The notes under the pieces are model-generated. The model did no database searches. It was given only the letters and a program-made list of their open reading frames with translations, and was not told the origin of the DNA. Below are positions 8,893 to 19,360 of a DNA stretch of 64,000 nucleotides, one piece after another. Origin of the DNA: Gordonia sp. SL306 (GTDB lineage: Bacteria; Actinomycetota; Actinomycetes; Mycobacteriales; Mycobacteriaceae); the NCBI RefSeq assembly GCF_026625785.1, contig NZ_CP113063.1, positions 682,001-746,000 of the forward strand, written 5' to 3'. Made by a program: the position numbers and the translations under genes. Position 1 is the first letter of the stretch; every line of letters starts with the position of its first letter.

Positions 8893-10067
8893 TCGGGGTC
8901 GTCCTCTCCGTCGTACTCCAGGTCGACCGCGAGTCGGTACCCACGCTTTACCACGGTCTGGATCATCTTGGGGTCCCCCAACGCATTACGCAGGCGGGCA
9001 ACGGCGACCTCGACGGCGTGCGTGTCACAGCTGTCGCCGGGGAGGCCGGCCAGGAGTTCCTGACGGGAGACGACCCGGCCGGGAGCCGCGGCAAGCGCCT
9101 TGAGTAGGCCGAGGCTGGTCGCCGACAGATCACGGAGGTCACCGTCGACGACGACGGCCTGACCGCGGATCGCGGTGTTGTGGCCGTGGATTCGCAGATT
9201 GTGACTGCGCCGCGGGAGCTCTTCGGTGATCAGTCGCGCGAGCGCACCGAGACGGAATCGCTTGGGATAGATCGTCGGGATCTGCAAGGCCTCGAGTGGT
9301 CCGGCCGTCACCGAACCGACGCACATCACCGGTACCGCGGTTCTCATGGCATGCACGAACTGCGAGAGCTTCCCCAGTTCCTTGGCACGGGTGAGGATGG
9401 CTGCCGCGGCAGGCGCGCTGGTGAACGTGATGGCATCGAGGTCGCCCCGGGTGACCGCCCCGACCATCCGGTCGATCCGGTCGACGTCGGGATGCATGTG
9501 CCAGCGGTAGACCGGCACCGGCAGCACCCGTGCGCCCGCGGCACGCAGCACCGCACAGAAGTCCGGCAGGGGCTCCCACTCGGTGGTCGCCCCGTGCAGC
9601 TGCACGGCGATCCGCACTCCGTCGACGCCCTGCTCGAGCAGCCGGTCGAGTACCTCCGACGACGACTCACTCTCGGGCGACCATTCCTCCCGCAGGCCTG
9701 CGGCTCGGATGGCGCCCTTTGCCTTCGGCCCGCGAGCGATGAGCCGACTCTTACCGAGGGCGTCGATCAACGACTCGGCACTTCCCCATCCGTCGGCCGC
9801 CTCCACCCAGCCGCGGAAGCCGATACCCGTCGTGGCGACCATCAGTTCCGGCGGATCACCAATGATCTCCTTCGTCACGCGCTCGAGCTCGGTGTCGTCG
9901 GTGAGCGGCAGGATCCGGATGGTCGGTGCGGCCATGATCTCGGCGCCCCGCCGGGTCAGCAGCGCCGCGAACTCGTCCGCGCGACGTGCTGCGGTGATCC
10001 CGATGGTGAAACCCGCCAACGGCAGGCTCTCCGGGGCATCGGAGTCCTTGTGCTTGTGTGTGCTCAT
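8889..10067 (-). CDS. Uroporphyrinogen-III synthase fused to a winged-helix DNA-binding domain
   Basis: 392 residues from ATG 10067, which overlaps the nirD stop (ATGA). Residues about 20-270 resemble HemD (GFTIGITAARRADEFAALL near the start, then VATTGIGFRGW and TFTSAPAAAAI). The C-terminal 90 or so residues form an OmpR-type winged helix (LRDLSATSLGLLKALAA, VSRQELLAGL, HAVEVAVARLRNALG, VKRGYRLA). The combination matches the actinobacterial family of Rv0260c. It could make the tetrapyrrole precursor for siroheme, act as a regulator, or both. Sitting between nirD and the chelatase favours a siroheme-linked role. An in-frame upstream ATG at 10151 is less likely because it lies deep inside nirD. 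Confidence 0.88.
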   Translation of the reverse strand: MSTHKHKDSDAPESLPLAGFTIGITAARRADEFAALLTRRGAEIMAAPTIRILPLTDDTELERVTKEIIGDPPELMVATTGIGFRGWVEAADGWGSAESLIDALGKSRLIARGPKAKGAIRAAGLREEWSPESESSSEVLDRLLEQGVDGVRIAVQLHGATTEWEPLPDFCAVLRAAGARVLPVPVYRWHMHPDVDRIDRMVGAVTRGDLDAITFTSAPAAAAILTRAKELGKLSQFVHAMRTAVPVMCVGSVTAGPLEALQIPTIYPKRFRLGALARLITEELPRRSHNLRIHGHNTAIRGQAVVVDGDLRDLSATSLGLLKALAAAPGRVVSRQELLAGLPGDSCDTHAVEVAVARLRNALGDPKMIQTVVKRGYRLAVDLEYDGEDDPE

Positions 10068-10483
10068 CGGCGCGGGAAGAACACCTCGACCATGTCGTCG
10101 ACGACATGGACGGCGTAACTCGCCACCGACGTCGTCTCGTCGTCGAGGCACAGCCCGGTGCGCAGGGAGAACACCTGCTTCCCCAGCGGACTCGCAACGG
10201 TCGGCTCACCCGAACGGTCGCCGCTCACGCCGCGTGAGAGCACCGCGGCACGAGAGAACGGATCGATGTTGCCGATCGCATACAGCCGTGTTCGGCCGAC
10301 GACGGCCTCGCGGTCGGTCTCCACCGCAGGCACACGGAACAGAGCGGCCTGTTCGAAATCCGGCCCGAGAACACCGACGCCGCGCCCGATCGCCAGATCG
10401 GCCACTGCGCAGGCGCGCACCCACTCCCCGGGCACCGCGTCGGGATGGGTCCCGGGTTCGGCGGGTTCATGAGCGAGAATCAC
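10064..10483 (-). CDS. nirD: Nitrite reductase [NAD(P)H] small subunit NirD
   Basis: 139-residue Rieske-like small subunit of assimilatory nitrite reductase. It resembles NirD in WVRACAVADLAIGRGVGVL, the IGNIDPFSRAAVLSRG segment and the terminal VHVVDDMVEVF. As in NirD generally, the Rieske Cys/His ligands are absent. The start is GTG at 10483, giving a GTGA overlap with the nirB stop; the nearby ATG is out of frame. It partners NirB in reducing nitrite to ammonium. Confidence 0.92.
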   Translation of the reverse strand: MILAHEPAEPGTHPDAVPGEWVRACAVADLAIGRGVGVLGPDFEQAALFRVPAVETDREAVVGRTRLYAIGNIDPFSRAAVLSRGVSGDRSGEPTVASPLGKQVFSLRTGLCLDDETTSVASYAVHVVDDMVEVFFPRR

Positions 10484-13053
10484 GTCGGCACTCCTTCACG
10501 TTCGGGTTCGGTCACGTCACGGACCGCGGTCTGCGCCGCGCTCTCACGTGCCGGCATCGCAGGCATGTCGAGCAGCACCGGCACCTTCCGGTCGACGTCG
10601 GCGAATCTGATCGTCGGGTCGACCACGTCGGGTGCGTTCACGAACGAGACGAAGCGCTTGAGCTTCTCCTCGTCGTCGAGAACGGCGGCCCACTCGTCCC
10701 GGTACCCGGCGACATGCGCTTCCATCGACGCCTCCAACTCGGTGGCCAGTCCGAGGCTGTCGTCACAGACCACCGCGCGCAGATGGTCGAGACCGCCCTC
10801 CAACGACTCCAGCCACGGCGCGGTGCGCTGCAGCCGATCGGCAGTTCGGACATAGAACATCAGGTACCGATCAATGTATGCGACCAACGTCCGGTCATCC
10901 ACTCCACCGGCCAGGAGTTGCGCGTGCTTCGGGCTCTGGCCGCCGTTGCCCGCGACGTAGAGATTCCACCCGTTCTCGGTGGCGATGACGCCCACATCCT
11001 TGCCACGCTCCTCGGCGCACTCACGTGCACAACCCGAAACCCCGAACTTCAATTTGTGGGGCGACCGGAGGCCGCGGTATCGCTTCTCCAGGAACACGGC
11101 CATGCCGACGGAGTCCTGGACCCCGTAGCGACACCAGGTCGACCCGACGCAGCTCTTCACGGTGCGCAGACTCTTGCCGTACGCGTGGCCCGATTCCATA
11201 CCCGCGTCGACGAGCCGACGCCAGATCTCCGGTAGCTGATCGACCCTGGCCCCGAACAAGTCGATGCGCTGGCCGCCGGTGATCTTGGTGTAGAGCCCGA
11301 AGTCACGAGCGATCTCGCCGATCACGATGAGCTGCTCGGGGGTCACCTCGCCGCCCGGCATCCGCGGGACCACCGAGTACGAACCGTTCTTCTGCATGTT
11401 CGCGAGGAAGTGGTCATTGGTGTCCTGTAACGCGACCTGCTCGCCGTCGAGGATGTGATCGCTGGACGTGGATGCCAGGATCGAGGCGACGGTCGGCTTG
11501 CAGATCTCGCACCCCTGCCCGGTCCCGTACCGTTCGATCATCTCCGAGAACGTCCGGATCCCGGTGACGGAGACGATCTCGAACAACTCGCTGCGCGACT
11601 GCCCGAAGTGTTCACACAGGGCCTTGGAGAGCTCCACGCCTGACGCGGCGAGCAACGCCTTCACACTCGGCAGACAACCGCCGCACGTGGTGCCCGCGCA
11701 GGTTGCCTTCTTGACATCGGCGATCTCGCAGGCGCCTGCCGCGATCGCCGAGCAGATCGCGCCCTTGGAAACACCGTTGCACGAACAGATCTCGGCATCG
11801 TCGGGCAGCACGTCGATACCGACACCCGGGCCGGCGGCGGGCGCGATCAACGCGGCCGGATCGCCGGGGATCTCCCGGCCGACCATCGGCTTGAGCATCG
11901 CGTAGGCCGATGCGTCGCCGACCAGGATGCCGCCGAGCAGCGTGGTGGCGTCGTCGGACACCACGACTTTCGCGTACCGGCCGGCCACCGCATCGTGATA
12001 GACGATCTCGAGCGCGTTCTCCGTCGTCGCCATGGCGTCGCCGAAGCTGGCGACGTCCACGCCGAGGAGCTTGAGCTTGGTCGACATGTCGGCCCCGGGG
12101 AAGGTGCTCTCCCGGCCCAACAGCTGATCGGCGACCACCTCGGCGGTGCTGTACCCCGGCGCCACCAGCCCGTAACACCGGCCGTCCACCGCGGCCACCT
12201 CGCCGATCGCGTAGACATCCGGATCGTCGGTACGACAGTTCGTGTCAACGAGGACACCTCCGCGCTCGCCGACGGCGATGCCCGCGTCGCGGGCCAGCTG
12301 ATCGCGTGGTCGGACACCCGCCGAGAACACCACCAGCGCGGCATCGATCTCGCTGTCGTCGCTGAGTGTGACGGTCACACCGTCGGACTCGCCGTCGGCG
12401 ATGTTCGCGGTGCCGACACCCGTGTGCACGGTCAGCCCGAGGTCGGTGACCAGGTTCTTCAGCACCGCGCCGCCGCCGTCGTCGACCTGCATCGGCATCA
12501 GCCTCGGGGCGAACTCGACCACATGTGGCGTCATCCCCATCGACTTCAGCGCATTGGCGGCCTCGAGCCCCAGCAGGCCGCCACCGACCACGACACCCGG
12601 GGCGCCGGGACCTGCGGCCTCGGCGGCCACCCGGATCGCGTCGAGATCGTCGAGGGTGCGATAGACGAAACACTTCTCGTGGTCGTGACCGGGGACCGGG
12701 GGCACGAACGCGTACGATCCGGTGGCCAGGATCAAAGCGTCGTAGTCGATCTCGCGGCCGTTCGAGGTGACGACGCGACGTCCGGACCGATCGATGTCGG
12801 TGACGGTCTCGCCGAGGTGTGTCACGACGAGATCGTCGCCTGCGTAGGTGTTGCCCTCCAAAGCCAGCGAATCACGCTGCCACGAGCCCACATACGACGA
12901 CAGTCCCACACGATCGTAGGCCGGATCCGGCTCTTCGCACACCACCTCGATGCGCCAGAGCCTCTCGGTGTCGCGATCACGTAGCGTCTGCACGAAACGA
13001 TGACCCACCATGCCGTGGCCGACCACGACTGCCGTTCTGGATTCGCTGGTCAC
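10480..13053 (-). CDS. nirB: Nitrite reductase [NAD(P)H] large subunit NirB
   Basis: 857 residues. The order is an N-terminal FAD/NAD(P)H oxidoreductase (TAVVVGHGMVGHRFV), then a BFD-like [2Fe-2S] region (EICSCNGVSKGAIC ... TTCGGCLPSV), then a sulfite/nitrite reductase siroheme-[4Fe-4S] domain with Cys pairs SCVGSTWC and GCAREC, the expected C-x5-C and C-x3-C. It catalyses six-electron reduction of nitrite to ammonium in the cytoplasm. The start is GTG 13053, preceded by GGGAG at good spacing. The frame is open for about 98 further codons upstream, but that stretch overlaps the end of narK and has no NirB similarity. It lies 40 bp after narK. Confidence 0.95.
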   Translation of the reverse strand: MTSESRTAVVVGHGMVGHRFVQTLRDRDTERLWRIEVVCEEPDPAYDRVGLSSYVGSWQRDSLALEGNTYAGDDLVVTHLGETVTDIDRSGRRVVTSNGREIDYDALILATGSYAFVPPVPGHDHEKCFVYRTLDDLDAIRVAAEAAGPGAPGVVVGGGLLGLEAANALKSMGMTPHVVEFAPRLMPMQVDDGGGAVLKNLVTDLGLTVHTGVGTANIADGESDGVTVTLSDDSEIDAALVVFSAGVRPRDQLARDAGIAVGERGGVLVDTNCRTDDPDVYAIGEVAAVDGRCYGLVAPGYSTAEVVADQLLGRESTFPGADMSTKLKLLGVDVASFGDAMATTENALEIVYHDAVAGRYAKVVVSDDATTLLGGILVGDASAYAMLKPMVGREIPGDPAALIAPAAGPGVGIDVLPDDAEICSCNGVSKGAICSAIAAGACEIADVKKATCAGTTCGGCLPSVKALLAASGVELSKALCEHFGQSRSELFEIVSVTGIRTFSEMIERYGTGQGCEICKPTVASILASTSSDHILDGEQVALQDTNDHFLANMQKNGSYSVVPRMPGGEVTPEQLIVIGEIARDFGLYTKITGGQRIDLFGARVDQLPEIWRRLVDAGMESGHAYGKSLRTVKSCVGSTWCRYGVQDSVGMAVFLEKRYRGLRSPHKLKFGVSGCARECAEERGKDVGVIATENGWNLYVAGNGGQSPKHAQLLAGGVDDRTLVAYIDRYLMFYVRTADRLQRTAPWLESLEGGLDHLRAVVCDDSLGLATELEASMEAHVAGYRDEWAAVLDDEEKLKRFVSFVNAPDVVDPTIRFADVDRKVPVLLDMPAMPARESAAQTAVRDVTEPEREGVPT

Positions 13054-13093
13054 TGGTAACTCCCTCGCGTTCGACGGCGGACCGGACTCGCGG

Positions 13094-14569
13094 TCAGGCC
13101 ATCGCCTTGTCGGTGGACCCGGGGTCCGTGGTCGGCTGGGTCGTCGCGGCGGTGGGATCTGCCACCTGCAGGTCGGTGGTCGCCGCGGCGACGATCGGGC
13201 GGCGAGCGTAGAACCACCAGGTGATGATCCCGGCCACCACGTAGAAGACCATGAAGATCCAGAAGGCCACGGTGGCCGACTGATTCGACTTGTAGCTGGC
13301 CCGCAGGACGAGGTTGATCCCGACGCCGCCCAGGCCTCCGGCGGCACCGGCGATCCCGATCAGCGCACCCGACATGCTGCGCGACCATTTGGCCTTGCCG
13401 TTCACGTTGAGACCGGTGATGCTCTGCGACTTGTGTTCCCAGATCGTCGGGATGATCTTGTACACCGATCCGTTGGCGATACCGGAGATCAGGAACAGCA
13501 GGATGAAGCCGACGATGAACGCCGCGAGGACGCCGCCGCCGATGACCTTGCCGTTGGCGTCGGCGATCGAACCCGCGACCACGAGGATCGCGGCCGAGAA
13601 CGTCATCGCGACGAAGCTGTACATGGTCACCTTGCCGCCGCCGACACGGTCGGCCAGCTTGCCGCCGTACGGGCGGGACAGCGATCCGAGCAGCGGACCG
13701 ATCCAGGCGATCTGCGCGGCCGCCAGCGCCGGCTTGGCAGCGCCTGCGGAGGTGAAACTGATGTTGAGGACCTGACTGAACGCAAAACCGAACCCGATGA
13801 ATGAACCGAACGTGCCGATGTAGAGGAAGCAGATCAGCCAGGTGTCGCGGTGCCGGAGGCAGTCCAGCATCGCGCGAGCGCTCGACGTCTGGTGATCGAG
13901 ATTGTCCATGTAGATCGCCGCGCCGACACCCGCGACCGCCAGGGCCACCAGATAGACGGCACAGACGATCTCGGGCTGATCGGACGCGAGCCAGATCACC
14001 AGCAGACCGATCAGCTGGACGACCGGGACACCGATGTTGCCGCCGCCCGCATTGAGACCGAGCGCCCACCCCTTCAGTCGCTGCGGATAGAAGGCGTTGA
14101 TGTTGGTCATCGACGAGGCGAAGTTGCCGCCACCGAAGCCGGTCAGCGCGGCAACGGCGAGGAACCAGCCGAACCCGAACTCGCCGGGATTCATCATCAG
14201 CATCATCGTGAGGCCGGTGGGGATGAGCAACACGATCGCACTGAAGATCGCCCAGTTGCGCCCACCGAAGCGCGCAGTCGCCTGGGTGTAGGGAATTCGC
14301 AGGCAGGAGCCGACGAAGGTCGCCGTCGCGGCGATCACGAACTTCTGATCGAGGCTGATGCCGTACTCCGGCCCCATGAAGAGGGCCATCACCGAGAACA
14401 GCGACCAGATCGAGAAACCGACGTGTTCGCAGATCACCGACCAGATCAGATTGCGCTTGGCAACGGCCGCATTGCCGCCGTCCCAGGCCTCTCGGTCCTC
14501 GGGATCCCAATCGGTGATCTTGTGGTCACGTTTCAGCGCGCTCCGCAAAGAGGCGACGGGTGCAGGCAT
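13094..14569 (-). CDS. narK: Nitrate/nitrite MFS transporter, NarK family
   Basis: 491-residue, about 12-segment inner-membrane transporter of the nitrate/nitrite porter family. The diagnostic glycine-rich segments are GFGGGNFASSMTNINAFYP and GLNAGGGNIGVPVVQLIG. It begins the minus-strand operon narK-nirB-nirD-hemD-cbiX, so it probably imports nitrate or nitrite for assimilation. No nitrate reductase gene is in the window. A GlnR-like palindrome lies about 100 bp upstream. The Ser/Thr-rich tail (last 30 residues) is typical of variable MFS C-termini. Confidence 0.93.
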   Translation of the reverse strand: MPAPVASLRSALKRDHKITDWDPEDREAWDGGNAAVAKRNLIWSVICEHVGFSIWSLFSVMALFMGPEYGISLDQKFVIAATATFVGSCLRIPYTQATARFGGRNWAIFSAIVLLIPTGLTMMLMMNPGEFGFGWFLAVAALTGFGGGNFASSMTNINAFYPQRLKGWALGLNAGGGNIGVPVVQLIGLLVIWLASDQPEIVCAVYLVALAVAGVGAAIYMDNLDHQTSSARAMLDCLRHRDTWLICFLYIGTFGSFIGFGFAFSQVLNISFTSAGAAKPALAAAQIAWIGPLLGSLSRPYGGKLADRVGGGKVTMYSFVAMTFSAAILVVAGSIADANGKVIGGGVLAAFIVGFILLFLISGIANGSVYKIIPTIWEHKSQSITGLNVNGKAKWSRSMSGALIGIAGAAGGLGGVGINLVLRASYKSNQSATVAFWIFMVFYVVAGIITWWFYARRPIVAAATTDLQVADPTAATTQPTTDPGSTDKAMA

Positions 14570-14665
14570 GGGCCATCCAATCGTGGGTCGGGCTGGTTGG
14601 CCGACGACGGTGTCGGACGATTGGATGCCACGTTAGGTAGCCAGTGTTGCCGGCATTTTCCCTCG

Positions 14666-14683
14666 CGTGACCGAAGAGTCACG
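14666..14683 (-). promoter_or_regulatory. Candidate GlnR box upstream of narK operon
   Basis: Perfect inverted repeat CGTGAC-N6-GTCACG, read on the minus strand as GTGAC-tcttcg-GTCAC. It contains AC-N9-AC, the core spacing of actinobacterial GlnR sites, and sits 97-114 bp upstream of narK. GlnR control of nirBD is established in mycobacteria and streptomycetes; its action here is inference. Confidence 0.5.
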
Positions 14684-14750
14684 TTGTGCTCACTTTGTGG
14701 CGCGTTCCCTGTGAGAAGGCGCCGCAAGGGCCTTACCTGCGGCGATTGCC

Positions 14751-15605
14751 CTAGAGTAGCAATCGAACGAGGTCGACGACCCGCTGCAGACCGGGCAGGG
14801 CGCCCGCCGTTGCCCGTGGATGCAACGCGTGGACCCCCAGCCGGAACATGGTCGCGCGCAGCATCATCTGGGGCCACTCCGGCTGATCCGCCCAGCGATG
14901 GACGAGGTCGTCGTCGGCGCCACCCCACGCCAGCGAGTCGACGACGACGACGGCGGCAGCCCAGGGCGCGGGCCGCCAGTACGGGACGATGTCGGTGATG
15001 CCGGGCGCCGCGGCACCTGCGAACAGCACCGTGCCGAACAGGTCGCCGTGCACGACCTGCGACTTCAGATCCACGTTCTTGCGAAGCGTGGCAAGAGTTT
15101 TCAGCATCTGGACGCTCGCCACACCGTCTTCAGAGGTCGGCTCACCCATGCCGGCCGCGCGCGCCGTGCGCATCGGGACGTCCTCCCAGGCGGCGCGGTC
15201 GGCGGCGGTGAAGACGTCGACGTCGGTGTGCGGGGGCGCAGGCGACTGCAGCAGGAACCTCGGCCGCTCGAGTTCGGCCGTCGCCGCGTGCAGCCGATCG
15301 GCCACCAGGACGACCTCGTCATGGCGCGGCTCGGGTACCCCCGCGATGTAGGTGTCCGCGCGCCAACCCGACACCACATAGCGGCCGTCGGTGGCGCGGA
15401 AGGGGCGCGCGACCCGCAGCCCTTCGACGTAGAGCGACTCCCGCACCGATGCCGACCACGCCGCACGTGCGTGGTCGGGAACCAGCGACAACACGACCTC
15501 ACCGACACGCCAGCCACCGATCCAGGAATCGCCCATGGGGATCGGCGGGTGGGCGGTCAGCCCGAACGTGTTGAGCACGTGTTCGGGTGGCTCGAGGGTC
15601 TTCAC
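14751..15605 (-). CDS. Conserved actinobacterial protein, TIGR02569-like (Rv3205c-type)
   Basis: 284 residues, no signal peptide or membrane segment. It has the look of an aminoglycoside-phosphotransferase-like fold: a VVHGDLFGTVLFAG loop followed by ITDIVPYWRPAPWA, resembling the HGD-x4-N and downstream Asp of that superfamily, although the Asn is replaced. It belongs by position and sequence to an actinobacterial family of unknown function. It is on the same strand as moeZ with a 124-bp gap. Catalysis is doubtful without a clear metal-binding Asn. Confidence 0.75.
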   Translation of the reverse strand: MKTLEPPEHVLNTFGLTAHPPIPMGDSWIGGWRVGEVVLSLVPDHARAAWSASVRESLYVEGLRVARPFRATDGRYVVSGWRADTYIAGVPEPRHDEVVLVADRLHAATAELERPRFLLQSPAPPHTDVDVFTAADRAAWEDVPMRTARAAGMGEPTSEDGVASVQMLKTLATLRKNVDLKSQVVHGDLFGTVLFAGAAAPGITDIVPYWRPAPWAAAVVVVDSLAWGGADDDLVHRWADQPEWPQMMLRATMFRLGVHALHPRATAGALPGLQRVVDLVRLLL

Positions 15606-15684
15606 AACTGCAGAGATTACCGATCGAACCAGGGAGAATGCGGGAGCGACGCGGTGCCGCGGGCTACCGAGATGACCGATCGGG

Positions 15685-15717
15685 TGCTGTTCGTGCCGCG
15701 AGTGCGCACAAACAGCA
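15685..15717 (-). terminator. Hairpin after moeZ
   Basis: A 12-bp stem with one G-U position (TGCTGTTCGTGC at 15685-15696, GCACAAACAGCA at 15706-15717) and a 9-base loop. It lies 13 bases beyond the moeZ stop and has no U-tract. Confidence 0.5.
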
Positions 15718-15729
15718 ACCTGCCAGCGG

Positions 15730-16905
15730 TCAGTAGACCGGCAGTGTCTTGTCCACCTGATTAGCCCAGGCCGTGACGCCGCCCTGCAGATGGCTGGCGT
15801 CGGCGAATCCTGCGCGCTTGAGCGCTGCGAGCGCCTCGGCGGACCGAATTCCGGTCTTGCAGTAGAGGACCGTCGGACGATCCTGCGGCACCTTCGCCAG
15901 ACCCGCGCCGGAGAGGATCTCGTCCTTGGGGATCAGCGTCGCGCCCTCGATGTGGACGATGTCCCATTCGACGGGCTCACGCACGTCGATCAATGCGAGC
16001 TTGTCGCCCTGGTCGATCTTCTCCTTGAGCTCGGCCGGGGTCAGTGTGGAACCCGCCGCGGCATCGGCCGCGTCAGTGGAGACCACGCCGCAGAAATCGT
16101 CGTAGTCGATCAGCTCGGACACGCGTGCACCCTCCGGATCCTTGCGGATCTTGATGGTGCGGTAGGTCATGTCCAGGGCGTCGTAGACCATCAGTCGACC
16201 CAGCAACGGTTCACCGATGCCGCAGATCAGTTTGATCGCCTCGGTGCCCATGATCGAGCCGATGGAGGCACACAGGATGCCGAGCACCCCACCCTCCGCG
16301 CACGACGGCACCATGCCCGGCGGTGGCGCCTGCGGGTACAGATCGCGGTAGTTGAGGCCGCGACCGTCCGGGGCGTCCTCCCAGAACACCGACGCCTGAC
16401 CTTCGAACCGGTAGATCGATCCCCAGACGTAGGGCTTGTGGGCGAGCACCGCGGCGTCGTTCACCAGGTATCGCGTCGCGAAGTTGTCGGTGCCGTCGAG
16501 GATCAGGTCGTACTGCGAGAACAGTTCGATGGCGCCCTCGGGTTCGAGCCGTTCGTCGTGGATGTTCACGGTGACGTACGGGTTGATCTCGGTGATCGAG
16601 TCGCGCGCGCTCTCGGCCTTCGGACGTCCGACGTCGGACTGGCCGTGGATGACCTGGCGCTGCAGATTCGACTCGTCGACGACGTCGAATTCAACGATGC
16701 CGATGGTCCCGACCCCGGCGGCGGCAAGATAGAGCAGCGTCGGTGAGCCGAGGCCGCCGGCGCCGATCACCAGCACTTTCGCGTTCTTCAACCGCTTCTG
16801 CCCGTCCATCCCGACGTCGGGGATGATCAGGTGCCGACTGTAGCGCGCCACCTCTTCGTTCGACAGTTCCGCTGCGGGTTCGACCAGCGGGGGCAAGGAT
16901 GACAC
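15730..16905 (-). CDS. moeZ: Adenylyltransferase/sulfurtransferase MoeZ
   Basis: 391 residues. The N-terminal ThiF/MoeB adenylation domain has GAGGLGSP (residues 48-55) and LDGTDNFATRYLVND. A linker follows, and then a rhodanese domain with the persulfide Cys in LYCKTGIRS (Cys349). It activates the C-terminal Gly of ubiquitin-like sulfur carriers (MoaD, CysO) and transfers sulfur for molybdopterin and cysteine synthesis (family knowledge). This is the Rv3206c position. Its ATG lies about 100 bp downstream of the DUF3152 gene on the same strand. Confidence 0.95.
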   Translation of the reverse strand: MSSLPPLVEPAAELSNEEVARYSRHLIIPDVGMDGQKRLKNAKVLVIGAGGLGSPTLLYLAAAGVGTIGIVEFDVVDESNLQRQVIHGQSDVGRPKAESARDSITEINPYVTVNIHDERLEPEGAIELFSQYDLILDGTDNFATRYLVNDAAVLAHKPYVWGSIYRFEGQASVFWEDAPDGRGLNYRDLYPQAPPPGMVPSCAEGGVLGILCASIGSIMGTEAIKLICGIGEPLLGRLMVYDALDMTYRTIKIRKDPEGARVSELIDYDDFCGVVSTDAADAAAGSTLTPAELKEKIDQGDKLALIDVREPVEWDIVHIEGATLIPKDEILSGAGLAKVPQDRPTVLYCKTGIRSAEALAALKRAGFADASHLQGGVTAWANQVDKTLPVY

Positions 16906-17006
16906 GGGCGCCTCCAGTACATCTGACTCAAAAGTGGACTGTTGTGCTCAACGGTCTCGACGCCGCGGTCATTCCGTCGCGGCGGGTGACACGTATGCCG
17001 CGAGGC

Positions 17007-18899
<1,893 letters not shown>

Positions 18900-18913
18900 T
18901 CGATCGGCGGCTG

Positions 18914-18939
18914 CCGGGCACCCGGAGCGCAATGCCCGG
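18914..18939. terminator. Possible bidirectional hairpin between convergent genes
   Basis: CCGGGCA (18914-18920) and TGCCCGG (18933-18939) form a perfect 7-bp stem with a 12-base loop between the TetR stop (18899) and the DUF3107 stop (18971). There is no U-tract. Confidence 0.35.
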
Positions 18940-18970
18940 TCCCGACAGCAACCGATCGCAGGAGGTCGGG

Positions 18971-19204
18971 TCAGGTGGCGCCGAAACCGACCCGGCGATT
19001 CTCCGAGCTACCCACCTCGACGTAGGCGATCTTCGTGACCGGCACCAGGAACCGTGCACCCTTGTCGTCGACAAGTGCGAGCAGTTGCTGCTTGCCCGAC
19101 AGTGCAGCCTCTACCTCGGCGTACGCCTTGTCACTGGTGAGCGTGGTCTGAATGGACAGCTCACGTGAACTGTCGGTGATACCGATCTTCACTTCAACGG
19201 CCAT
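18971..19204 (-). CDS. DUF3107 small protein (TB9.4-like)
   Basis: 77 residues from ATG 19204 (MAVEVKIGITDSSREL). It is a compact, mostly beta-strand protein with no membrane segment. It is recognised as the actinobacterial DUF3107 family by length, sequence and position next to the TetR gene (Rv3208A). Function is unknown. The upstream in-frame ATG at 19252 adds only an Arg-rich stretch and is unlikely. Confidence 0.85.
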   Translation of the reverse strand: MAVEVKIGITDSSRELSIQTTLTSDKAYAEVEAALSGKQQLLALVDDKGARFLVPVTKIAYVEVGSSENRRVGFGAT

Positions 19205-19360
19205 GGCCACCCTTCTTCTCCTCTGACGGCGCCCACGCCGACGGGCCGACACCGGTGGTGCCGACGCCGATGGCGCACGACGACTCTGTGCCGCACCAGG
19301 CTAGTTCAGCCCGCGACGGCGCCGACAGCGGCTCCGCTCACAGCGCAAACAGTGGGCGCC

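Noticed and set aside
10064-10151. Upstream ATG (10151) for the HemD-like gene
   Set aside because: It would overlap nirD by 88 bp and adds an Arg-rich stretch. ATG 10067 gives the standard 4-bp overlap.
13054-13347. 98-codon N-terminal extension of nirB
   Set aside because: It overlaps narK, is low-complexity Pro/Ser/Arg and lacks NirB similarity. GTG 13053 has a ribosome site.
14666-14683. CRP site before narK
   Set aside because: The half-sites GTGA and TCAC are 8 rather than 6 bases apart, so CRP is unlikely; GlnR spacing fits better.
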